64,000 nucleotides of DNA from Mya arenaria (lineage: Eukaryota > Mollusca > Bivalvia > Myida > Myidae). The stretch lies in contig NC_069130.1 in NCBI RefSeq assembly GCF_026914265.1, forward strand, positions 75,809,070-75,873,069. Direction: 5' to 3'. Under the pieces are notes generated by a model. It had not been told where the DNA came from. It saw nothing but the letters and a program-made list of their open reading frames with translations, and ran no database searches. Of the stretch, positions 50,451-61,879 are shown piece by piece. The stretch's first letter is position 1, and every line of letters begins with the position of its first letter. Position numbers and translations under genes: made by a program.

Positions 50451-53400
50451 TAATTTAAAAACAACAACATCAAAGGCATTTCATCCATTAAAATGTAACC
50501 AATATTTGAGCTGTTAATTACGAACCATCTGTTATTGTGTTTATAACAGTCAAAGAATATCTCAGAAGCTCGTTTGTTTTCCAAGCGTTGCAAGTGTATA
50601 TGTTTTTGCCAACTCGCATAACTAAGTGTTAACAGGCATTCATCTGTTTTGTTACAAGTCTTCATAACAGTACTATTTTCATCTTTCCACCAAAACGCCC
50701 ATTGTGCTATAGCATTGTAATCATCAACAAGACATTTGACGGTCACTGTAATAGCGGGATATAAATGAACAGGTGATGTCGTGTTCAAAATCAAAGTCGG
50801 GTCACCTGAAATGTAGATTACAAATTATTGAGAAAGTTATTAAGTAAAACGAAAACACAATTAAGAGAAAATATCACTATCATACATTCTTAGATTGCTT
50901 TTATCGTTTTCCTGTAACAAGTAAAAAAAACACATCGCATAAAAGATATTAAAATATCTTATATATAAAGTACATTCCGAAATACGGATCCCTTCGGAAG
51001 AAGAAAGGACATGAAAATAGCAGTCTTGTTTGTTTGAGAGTGTGAACGAAAGGCGAAAAATAAATAAGACTGAGGGCGTACCTTGAAACGATACTGTATA
51101 ATTTCTATTTAAATGAGATGGGAAATGATCGCATCTTGTTGCACATGTAATGGTCCCAGCCATGTCTTTAGTAACATTGATAAGCACGTTGGAAACAGAA
51201 CGGTACTTCCCACTGTCACCATTTGCCCGTTTGTTCCTTCGAATGTATCGCATGTTATCGGTTCCACTTGACCATACAATTGTGCAATTGTGCAAGGCGG
51301 ATTTGATTCATTCATTTCACAAGAAATAGACATGAACATTGTTGTTATATCCATGTATTTTGTTTACCGACATCGAAAGGTCCGACGGCGGATCTGAAAA
51401 CAGAACAGGATTAACTCTTTAATAAATGTGACTGTTTTATTCAGAGAATACAAATATGTCGTATATACACACTCTAGTTGCATTAAGCATGTATCTTCCA
51501 ATAATCCAAACATTTACTATAGGTTTATTTGGTATGCATTATCTCGTTTAACATTACTAACCTTTACTCTTAAACTTACTTATTAATATGTTTGCAGACT
51601 GACTTATCTGTTAAACCAATATCATATATGATTTTCCTGGTGCAGCACATTTCTTTTCCATTCCACGTTTTGTTAACCTTTGTCACCTTTGCTAAACTTG
51701 TAAACGTATGAGATGATCCATTAAATGAATCGGTTTGTTGAGCATCAGCTCGTAATACAGTATCAACGTGTATTTCTATTTCCGGAGCGGGGATGGCATT
51801 GCGCACTTCACATATTGTTGTCGAACTTTCACGATCAATGAATTCAGGAACTATTAGCACGGGCAGGTCGCCTTCCTCTGGAATTGAAACACAATAATTA
51901 AACAGCCAATTATACTTTGTCAACGTGTATTTCTATTGCCGGTGCGGGGATATCATTGCACACTTCACATATTGTTATCCTACTTTCTCCATCAATGAAT
52001 TCAGGACTATAAGGACGGGCAAGTAACCTTCCCTTGGAAATGAAATACAATAATTTAACAGCATTCAATATTATACAATATGTAATTATTTTAACCTCCA
52101 CAGAAAAACATATCATAGCTTGTCATTATGTGTAACCTATTTACTTACCCACGTTACATAGAATGCCGTCCTCTTCGTAAGGTGTTTCAAGGGCTGCATT
52201 AGAAACCTGACATGTCACATTCCGTCTTGACAGTCCATCCATATGTTGATGAACGTAATGGAATCGGTACAATCCTTTCTTTCGTTCGCCTTCAGAAAGA
52301 ACAAATGAATCATTGTCCAGTAAAAGTACTACTTGTACGGGTTCTGTACCATTATTAGTTTTGCAATACATATCGGAGCCTGCATAAACATAAATGCATT
52401 CTGTTGTGTTAAAGTCTGTGGAGTGTGGACCGATTACTGGGTAACTCGGTCGCTCTGGGAAAAGCAACAACGACAAACCATTAAAATCACTTGGAATACC
52501 ATATAACCTCTCAAAATGCAAGTCTAAACTGATGGTTTATCACATTGCTGTGCATGCATTTATTATCTGGAACCATCAATCATCCTACTTGCACTTATAT
52601 AGTCCATTTTTATTCCAAACTGATGTACCAAAAACAAAGAAAAACAGTATTTAAAAGTCAGAATATTCGACGAAGTAAAAGCAAGGTACCTGGAGTATGA
52701 AGCTGCACAGAATTCGTGTAGCTATCTGAATTGCAGTTTAACTTATAGGTTTCTACATGCCTTTCGCCAAAGCTAAATATAGTCAATATGTATAAATATT
52801 CAGAAACTTTTTTCTCTTCGAAAGACCCTGCTCGTAGATCTATGTCCATAAAGCTGTTCTTCCATTTTCGTCCCGTGTATGTTTGGTGCTGTATAGAATA
52901 ATCAGACGGAAAATATCCAAGTTCGACGCGTGCTCCAACAGCAACCGGACTTAGAATCACAAGAGCTCCACATGTTCCAACAATATCTGTTAATTATACC
53001 TTATTTATTAACTTAAATGTCAGAAAAAGAGATATTTTTGTTTGTGTTTGCCCATAACCACAAATAACTCTGTAAAGTGGAAATTTAGAACTTTCGAATT
53101 GTCAGATTTTAACAATGAATTTTCAGAATAATCTGTAACAGAATTTAAATAAATTTGTGTGAACTAATTAATTAGACAACGATCCAGGAGCTTTCCACAT
53201 GTTTAGCTTATTATAATTTACGAGTTTATTTTATTCAAATAAAAATGAAAAGAATAAAAGCAGGTGTTGGTGAATACGGGCCCAGAAAACAATATGAGTA
53301 CACGCGAAACTACATGGATAGGCAACGGTGGCAAACAACCCCCCATTGTTGTGTAAGAAGACTTTAAAAAATAAAACCCCAAATGACAAACAAGGAGGAA

Positions 53401-54074
53401 ACAAAAATACAACACACATACTTTATGGCATTAGATTTGGGTAACCGCATTAAACAGTTTTCGTTAGTTTACCTTTCATATGTATAGGTACCATGCGTGT
53501 TCTAATCGTTGCGTTTGTTGAACATCCGGCGTAGAATTCAGATCTGTTGAATTTAATTGAAGCCCTCCATTTCAAAAAGAATGACCCATCCTTCGAACAT
53601 GTTGTAACATTTTGCCCATTCATTGGTTGTAAGTGTGTGCCACCTTCCTTTATGTACCTCGATTCTACCTCACATCTCCAAGGGTAGAGCGGTGTCGCTT
53701 TCAGTGTTACCTCCCTGTTCACAAAAGCGGGTCCAACCACTGATATCGTTCCATACTGGTTACCGGCTGCACAGACGTAGTCAACAAAAGCTGATAATGA
53801 TGTTGTTAACAAATTACCAGCATCTCACCCTCAATAACGACTCAAACGATCATTACTCTATTTAAGCATTCTAATGAAATATCATATGTTTATCTATAGG
53901 TTGGACACTCAGGTTATAGCTATGAAACATATGAAATTATCTGAATGTTTATAAACATAGTAGTATTAAAGATTGCATTGAATTTTCTACTTATTTTATC
54001 TGTTTAGCATTACAATTATTACACATAAAAAGGAATTAAAACAAAGAGTACTCGTCGAGTAGTGTATTAGTAGT

Positions 54075-54146
54075 TATGGCATCAGTAATAGTAGTAGTAG
54101 TAGAAGTAGTAGTAGTAGTAATAGTAGTTGTAGTAGTAGTAGAAGC

Positions 54147-54210
<64 letters not shown>

Positions 54211-54336
54211 ATAGTAGTTGTAGTTGGAGGAGGCGGAGGAGGAGGAGGAGGGGGAGGAGGAAAAGTGGTAGTAGTAGTAGTAGTAGTTGTAGAAGTAGAA
54301 GTAGAAGTAATAGTAGTAGTAGTAGTAGTAGTAGTT

Positions 54337-54427
<91 letters not shown>

Positions 54428-54456
54428 AAGTAGTAGTAGTAGTAGTAGTAGTTGTT

Positions 54457-54493
<37 letters not shown>

Positions 54494-54654
54494 CAGTAGC
54501 AGTAGCAGTAGCAGTAGCAGTAGTAGTAGTAGTAGTGGTGGTAGTAGAAGTAGTAGTAGGAGTAGGAGGAGAAGGGGGAGGAGGGGGAGGAGGGGGAGGA
54601 GGAAAAGTGGTAGGAGTAGTAGTAGTAGTAGTAGTAGTTGTTGTTGTTGTTGTT

Positions 54655-54742
<88 letters not shown>

Positions 54743-54884
54743 CAGCAGCAGTAGCAGTAGCAGTAGCAGCAGCAGCAGCAGCAGCAGTAGCAGTAGTAGC
54801 AGTAGCAGTAGTAGCAGCAGTAGTAGCAGTAGCAGTAGCAGTAGCAGTAGTAGTAGCAGTAGTAACAGTAGTAGCAGTAGTAGC

Positions 54885-54928
<44 letters not shown>

Positions 54929-54940
54929 CAGTAGTATATA
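54075..54940. repeat. Long GTA/GGA/GCA trinucleotide array in gene E intron 1
   Basis: About 865 bp of nearly uninterrupted trinucleotides, mainly GTA, with GGA-rich blocks near 54225-54265 and 54560-54605 and GCA-rich blocks at 54708-54850. Open frames of about 300 codons across it on both strands are artefacts. It sits in the intron after the signal exon, the same place as the short runs in C. Confidence 0.97.
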
Positions 54941-55052
54941 ACAATTCTTGTCTAATATTAGAACTTTTATGATTAAAAGGGTTTTACTTATCCAACAAAC
55001 CTAAAGCGAGCACGGCAAGTTGAGCACATATAAGCATCCATTGTCGTGGCAT

Positions 55053-56300
55053 ATCTCCTCTTATTTATTTATTCATTTTTTATTTATTTATTCATTTATG
55101 CGAGTAATTTTGTTTGGTCGTATTCATTTGTAATTGTGTGTCTACGTGTTACTTAGTATTAAAGAAAAAAACCTTCCATAGAATGTCCATAAGGAAAGTT
55201 TGTGTTGTTCGCCGTTTCTGTCCATAATTGTTTAACTAGATTACCGGAAACGCTAAACCTTGACAATGAGTTGAACTGATGTTACATTTATGTACATGAA
55301 AGAAGGTTTCATCCGCAGAGATACGCTTTATTCTTTATTCATGTGATTTATCATAACAAGGAAATAATGTTGCATCATTGAGTTTCTCAAACCGCATTCG
55401 AAACCATGAGTGAAGTTTTCCAATGATCCAAAATTTGAAACGCTAGCGTGCGTTAAACGTTACAGAGATGTGATCAATCTGCACGCTAGATATTGAACGG
55501 TTAAGCTCCGCCGTCTTGCAACGCTAGCGTGCGATAAACGTTACAGAGATTTAAACTATCTGCACGCTAGTTATTGAACGGTTAAGCTCCGCCGTCTTGT
55601 AACTCTTGCGTGCGTTAAACGTTACAGAGATGTTATCTATCTGCACGCTAGTTATTGAACGGTTAAGCTTCACCGTCTTGTAACGAATCCGATATGGGGC
55701 TTAATGTTTAGACAAAAGCAATGAAAATACTATCAAAAACATTTTATAGTGGCTTTACAGTATTCCCCAAGTGTTTTGAAAGCTTGTTTTCATATTTCTT
55801 ATTTAAGTAGATTGCGCTGCCCATTGTTATATTATATCCTTCAGTAGATTACCTAAAAGGTCGAGACCATAGACTTTTGTATTTCAAAAATCGATCGGAT
55901 AATTTTAAAAATCATTTCCCAATGGTTATTTGTACGATTTAATTTTTGTATTCAAAACTTCACAATTTCATGCTCTTAGACTGACACCTTTTATTTGAGT
56001 AATTCATTAACGTTGGGACAATAGTTGGAGATTTGATCATGTTTCTGATAACCCCATCCCCAGTAAAATATTTGTATTCACTGAGCGTCCAAGACGGGAA
56101 CCTTCTCGACACATTTACATTGGCAACTTAATGGATATATGTAACCATTTTCTGTTTCCTTGTGGCGTTGTACGTATCGTTGACAAGTGTCAGTTGCGTT
56201 TGTTATCCTTGTGACTTTTAACATAGTTGTTTTCTAATCCTAGTGCCATTTCAATAGTATTCAATTTATAATTTGCTCAAACTTGATTAATATATATACA
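55053..56300. repeat. Head-to-head flank: C-like upstream joined to D-like upstream
   Basis: About 55053-55435 matches the upstream of C (31506-31930). About 55440-56300 matches the upstream of D and A, without the 37833-38982 element. Similarity stops before the position of the 40-bp signal exon, and no such exon follows. Confidence 0.7.
55440..55690. repeat. Three tandem 82-bp hairpin units
   Basis: Each unit has aacgctagcgtgcgttaaac, cagagatgttatctatctgc, then acgctagttattgaacggtt. The arms GCTAGCGTGC and GCACGCTAG can pair. A and D each have a single unit at the same place. Confidence 0.85.
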
Positions 56301-57120
56301 TATTTCAATGCACTTTAATGGTAATATCCACATTTTGAAGCATCATGTGCAGTTATATAAATGGACTATCATATATATCATTATTCTAAAGCATTGTAAA
56401 AATAATTTAAGTATCACTATTTGAAATATAAAATCAAAATAAAAAAAAAAAATTCATTTCTATTATAAACTTCAAGAACTGAACAGCAGGACACTCAGAT
56501 CTTAGATCTGATATACAGAAGTCAGCAATAAAAAACAAAAATCAATACACAAAAGTGGTGTACTATACATTGATTGGGGGTGGGGGTGGTTGTCACTTAT
56601 TGAAGGCTTCAACTAGGCGTTTGAAACAATATGGGATAATCTCTTTTTAAGGTCTCATGAGTGTTCATGAGGATGTTGACCTTGACATAAAAACATCAGG
56701 GTAAGTTCTAAACTCAGATCGAGAGAAACTCAATTAATAACTCGATGTTTTCTTACTTTATACTGTAGATACTGTGGTTTATTTTAAAAACCTGCCAGAC
56801 ATGCTCATGACTGCTCCCTACTTGCTGAATCAGGATCCCGACCCCTCGTGCGCCTGGCAGTGTCGTGGGGCGCGTGCACTACCCGTTTCGGCGGCATCGT
56901 CTGCGCTCCAGAGCAAGGGCCAACTTGGACCTGAAATATGGGGAAGTATAGCAAAACAATTAAAACATATATCACAAGTTAATACATTTACATGTACATG
57001 TAAATATTGAATTATTCAGTACAAATCGGAAACTCTGTATCGTGTGTAGAATAAGACGTTTTATCTATTTAATAGTTGTTATACTGGTACGTGATGAAAC
57101 CGGAATCCAATCCCATTCAA
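56301..57120. other. Unassigned stretch with a GC-rich block
   Basis: About 56835-56935 is much richer in GC and CpG than its surroundings. It reads open on the plus strand from 56774, but no domain is recognisable. A poly-A run lies at 56440-56452. No gene is called. Confidence 0.4.
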
Positions 57121-57467
57121 GATCCAATGCATTCGGAACTCCTCGGCCATTTTATCGAAAACAACCTCGGATGTATTTGGACGGTTTACACACTCAAAAA
57201 GTGGTACGTTTAAGTCCGCTGCAAGTAGATCGCGTAGTAATTTATTTAGCTGTTAAACTTTGTGACTTAACTCTTGGGATTCTTCATTATGTTTGCTATA
57301 ATACAATTCAATGACAATAAATTTAAACTTAGATCAATAAATACAACTCTAAAACACTACATTTAACTAATGATATAATTCAAAATTTTACGAACTACTT
57401 CAACAGATGTACCGGCATACATCCGAGGTTGTTTTCGATAAAATGGCCGAGGAGTTCCGAATGGATC
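57121..57467. mobile_element. MITE with about 50-bp terminal inverted repeats
   Basis: 57121-57175 is the inverted copy of 57419-57467 (ggaactcctcggccatttta, cgaaaacaacctcggatgta). The internal part is unrelated AT-rich sequence. It is the best-preserved member of the family seen in genes A, B, D and E. Confidence 0.85.
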
Positions 57468-59009
57468 CAATGAAAACACACATGTTTGATTGTATGCATA
57501 TTTGAATGCACAAGATAAAAGGTTTAAATTTTAAATTCTGATGAAATAAATTTAAAATTGCCGAAGTTATAGATACTTGAACAAAAAATAAATGAAATGA
57601 AAATTCAATTGAAATCCGATTTCGGATTACATGGATCCACTGATAATTCACATATAATTTTAGAATTATCTTCGTAGTTTAGTTATATTGCGAAACACTT
57701 CGTTCTGTGTATGCACATTTGTTTATTGTATGAGTGTTATAATGTACAATACCTTATTTCAGATATACACAACGTCCATAAACTTCCAGGCTATACTACG
57801 ATGAGCCATTTTGTGTGTGTTTTATAGAATCACAATTAAAACACACACAAACAGTTTTATATCATCGATATACATGTATCATATTTGTATTCTGAAAAAA
57901 TGTTTGCTTTTTACTTCTATTTACTTTAGTTATTGGTTGTTTTTACATGTTTATTTATGTTTATGCATAATGTAATATAGTGGCTTATGGGACATTATGT
58001 AAATGTAGTTATCTAATTTATTAATATTGTATTTATTTAAAAACGTTGTGGTTGTCTTCAAACGACTCGGCTAGGGTTTCGTTTATATCCAAATGTGACT
58101 TAACAGATTTAGTAAAATACATGTATGTTTATTGTTGAATACATTCAAAATCAAGTGTTTAAACGGTTAGCAGGCAATGTTTCTGATACAATTGTACACG
58201 GTTAATGCGTAATGTAAACATCCAATGGTACTACAGCTTAATTCTGATGAGTTGACAGGGTGTTACTTATTATTTAACGATGTAGATCCGCAGATTTTTT
58301 TACCCAGTACTTGTAAACTAACCCTAAATGACCATAAGTAATGATATAACTGTCACTTTGTACAAACAAATTCAGAAACGGTAACTTTGCCTTCGAAGCT
58401 TGAATGCCATTAGGCGTATGTGAAATCGTATAAAAACTGAGTGTTCCAAGAGAAGGGAAAAAGAGGTGAAGAGAGGAGTTGAAAAGCATTATATAGCATA
58501 TTGAAATGTTGAAGAACAATCTATATGAAACGTTTTATTCTTGGACTTGTAAATTTGTTATTGCACATTTAAGTTCACCTGTTATAATAATCATACAGTT
58601 CATTTATCAAAAACATACATGCAGTTGCATACAAACGGACAGACAGCTTAACTCATGATGTAAAATAATTTGTTTTCGGTGTACAAAAAAATCAGTATGT
58701 TTCCGGATACTAGGAACAGGGGTTACATAATTGTCGGACAATGCATAATGTTGGTTTACAATAATGAAAAACAACACATATACAAATGAAAGGACAAATG
58801 AAAGGACGTTGAGGGCGAATGAAAAGAACACTTATTCACAATGGTACTTCGTGTTTGAATAGGAATAGTCTCGGCTTGTGAACAACAAGCACCGAACATT
58901 TAAGAAGTTGCCGTGCAATGAATATAACAATTATAATATTTAAAGTGGTATATCGTGATGATGTGCACTGCCATCCGTACTGAGCTTGACTCTGAGCTTG
59001 CACTGTCAA

Positions 59010-59190
59010 CTAGTAATGGTCAGTAATTCTCGGCGTGTACGTACGCATCCAACACCGGACACCTGTCGTGCACTGTCTACCAAAATGGTAATGGACAGTA
59101 ATTCTCAGCGTGTGCACATCCAACACCGGACACATAAGAAATTGCACGATCACCAATGATGGAAGTGGACAGTAATTCTCGGAGTGTCAA
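59010..59190. repeat. Tandem repeat, 72-75-bp period, about 2.5 copies
   Basis: ggacagtaattctcggcgtg and catccaacaccggacac recur with starts near 59013, 59088 and 59160. Confidence 0.8.
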
Positions 59191-59470
59191 TCGGTGGTCT
59201 TCTTGAAGTAAGTGAAAATATTTTGACTTTGTACTTAGCCAGTTGACATGAGCTATTAGGCTGTTTCGTTGTAGTCATTGTTTTTTCGTATTGAAATATT
59301 AACCAATTATAAAGTGTATTCCAATTTTCATACAATGAAAAAATAGTAATAAGTTGATGTCTGTTCCTGTTGTAATTACATGAATTTCTGTATTTCCAGT
59401 TAAGTCACATACCGGTTTTATCCGTTTGTGATAATACGTTTTGCCTTTTGAAATCGCGTGCGAAAGCAAA

Positions 59471-59568
59471 ATGGTAAACATCTTGATGATCTTGGCTTTT
59501 CTTCGTTTTCTTCCTCAAACTGTTGACTTGCCGTGTCTGCGGACCAATGCTCACTTAACAGGAATAAA
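59471..59568 (+). other. Possible signal-peptide exon of an unknown gene
   Basis: ATG at 59471 opens MVNILMILAFLRFLPQTVDL, a hydrophobic leader, and a strong donor (gtatgt) follows at 59569. I find no partner exon downstream, so this is weak. Confidence 0.2.
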
Positions 59569-60489
59569 GTATGTCCACGTACAATATCTTTTTAATGTAG
59601 AGGTACTGTTTGTGTTTTCAGTGAACAATGAACAATTTAATCAATTATAAAATGACGTATTTTGGCTGGGACTTCCAGTAGTCTAAAATAATAGACGTGT
59701 AATACGGGATTCTTCCAATCCCTACTGTAACGTCTAAACGGGTTGGTGCAAAAAGCGGGGGTGTTTTAAAAATATTGAAATTGTATTAAGTATTTTATGG
59801 TCGAAATTGATCATAAGATTTATACTCAATGTATCATCTATCGGTGTATACCGTCTATCGATGTAATCCGAAACATGCCGAATAACGATCATGTGAACGG
59901 GTACCTGCACTTCAGATTGTTTATATTCATTCGAGAGAACTGTCAGCTACAAAAATTTGAAGATCATGTTGTTTCTATGCGTAAGAATTCCCCAGAAATT
60001 AAAATATATACGTAATTACATTTTTTTTCTATATTCTACTTCAACTTTTTAAATGTAAGCCATTGCTATTGCTAGAATCTCGCAAAACCCAGATAAGATT
60101 TTCCCGATTTCATCTATTTATATATGCTGATGACGTCACTGACAGGTGCTTCTTAACAACATGCATATTCGCGGTCACGTTACCTCCATGTTTGGTATTG
60201 TTATCTAGTGAAAATATCATGTACACAGAACAAAACAAAATGGCCGACCTCTATGTCAACAAATAGGTCAGGTGTCAGACACATACTATAGAAATACTTT
60301 TTATGACCACATAATTTGAAAGGTAATTAAATCCTCAACATATATGTATTAAAAATTATACATTTACAAAATATATCAACTTCGATTTCACAGTAAGCAA
60401 AGGAAGTCTTAGTACACCGATAGAATTGATACACACAGGCTATATTCATATTTTACCATGTAAGTTAAAAGTTATTTTGCACATAACTT

Positions 60490-61407
60490 CAGGGTTCGAA
60501 TTTAGACTCGCATACTCGCAAAATGCGAGAGACATTTGGAAATTGCGAGTGACTTTTATTCAAGCTCGCAAAATTCTGCGAGTGGCTTTTTCTAGACCAC
60601 AAAATGTTAAAAGGAAAGTAGAATAAACATGAACTTAATTCCGCTACGTAGTCGAGTGTAAACAGCCTATACATGGCATGTTTACACTACCGGTATAAGG
60701 AAGGCAGTACGGAGTCACGCTCTAGTAGGTTTTCAAAAATAGAACAAATACTGAAAAGGCCGAGTTTAATCTCGAATCTTTCCGGGATGCTCCGAGGTGT
60801 GCATAATACAAAGTTAATACGAATGACGTAATCACCTAGCTCAATCATTGGCTAAATTTAGCGCTTTCGCGCACTATATGTAAACCCCATCATCCTTTGA
60901 ATATATTTCCGCCCAACTGTCAAAATGAATAGACTTCGTTGATCGATATATTTCATGGTCCAAAGTATCCACGCTACATTTACTGTTGCTTTTTTTATTT
61001 TAAATTTATTATTTTATTGTTTTTAATACTTATAGACTTAATGAAATCTGTAGCGTGCTTGTCGAATGGGTATTGAAATACCCGATGGCGAGGGTAAATA
61101 TACAAAGTGAACAATGTCAAATTATTGGACAGCTTTGTTATCAAAAAGCTGCCAGCATCAGATGAGTCTTTTCATACCCCCCAAATAGAATAAGCCATCA
61201 ACAAGTTCTAGTAGTCGAGTCACTCAAGATTGATACTTTTTAATATTCATAATATGTCTTAGGTGTTAATTTCTACTTTAATTAGACAATATTATAAGGG
61301 AATAAAGCAAATAATAAAATTGCAAGTTGATTTTTCATTTTGCGAGTTGCCTCAAAATGCACTCGCAAAATTTTGCGAGTGCTCCTCAAAGCTAAATTGG
61401 AACCCTG
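60490..61407. mobile_element. hAT-like non-autonomous DNA element, 918 bp
   Basis: Termini cagggttcgaatttag and ctaaattggaaccctg are inverted copies. Sub-terminal repeats of ctcgcaaaattttgcgagtg occur at both ends. There is no transposase frame. CAGGG termini suggest hAT, but the flanking 8 bp (cataactt, aattaaca) do not match, so the family is uncertain. Confidence 0.65.
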
Positions 61408-61563
61408 AATTAACAAGCATTTAATGCATTAAAACACATTTTCCAATAAATTGAAAGTTGACTGACACAGACAACAATTAATGCCAAGGGGAACAACTCG
61501 ATCCAATCGTAATAACTCGGCCACCTCTGGCAAGCTTCGAGATAGACCTTGTTATGCACCAGT

Positions 61564-61576
61564 CAATTGTAACCAC

Positions 61577-61616
<40 letters not shown>

Positions 61617-61879
61617 CCAGGGGTATACTGGGGATAGCAGGGGAAAAGAGCCGTGTTTCCAGGTGGCCCCACAGGGCCGGGTGAGTGCGGTGGTTTTTGT
61701 CTTAGTGCCAAATTTAGCAGAGATTGGGCCTTATATAGAGTCTCTGGGGTGCAGGGGCATATGGCCGGGGTTTAACCAATAGTTCATCCCTACAGGGTGG
61801 GGATTTTACTCTGGGTTGGCTGGACTGAAAGTCAAAGTCCCGGCTATTCCCCGGACCTGGGGTTGTGTGGTTACAATTG
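61564..61879. mobile_element. GC-rich 316-bp MITE
   Basis: Terminal inverted repeats caattgtaaccac and gtggttacaattg enclose a GC-rich core with a run of 35 C at 61579-61613. Flanks at about 61503-61525 and 61889-61911 share caatcgtaayaact-type sequence as a direct repeat, which may belong to an older element it inserted into. Confidence 0.75.

Larger units (their letters stand above)
48765..55052 (-). pseudogene. Gene E: chimeric six-Ig receptor with truncated tail, partly broken
   Basis: Exons (minus): 55052-55001 signal (MPRQWMLICAQLAVLAL), 53790-53473 Ig1, 52986-52690 Ig2, 52454-52149 Ig3, 51877-51580 Ig4, 51393-51082 Ig5, 50805-50526 Ig6, 50111-49980 transmembrane, 48859-48765 tail. Signal through Ig3 are open and C-like. 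Ig4 has lost about 5 bp at its donor, so it leaves in phase 2, not 1. Ig5 has an in-frame TGA and further indels. Ig6 is 280 bp against 282 and shifts frame after the LSYAS residues. Transmembrane and tail exons are B-like and open. A transcript skipping Ig4-Ig6 would join Ig3 to the transmembrane exon in phase and give a three-Ig protein. Otherwise this is a pseudogene. The tail ends in FFEYPI and lacks the YENV motifs. Confidence 0.7.
57468..60489. other. AT-rich stretch without recognised genes
   Basis: Contents are a short tandem repeat near 59010-59190 and a possible signal-peptide exon at 59471-59568. Other open frames are under 85 codons and lack recognisable motifs. Confidence 0.5.

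Noticed and set aside
54036-54972. Open frames of about 300 codons on both strands (poly-Thr, poly-Val)
   Set aside because: They are read entirely through the GTA/GGA/GCA trinucleotide array.
61478-61711. Pro- or Gly-rich frames
   Set aside because: They read through the poly-C run of a MITE.
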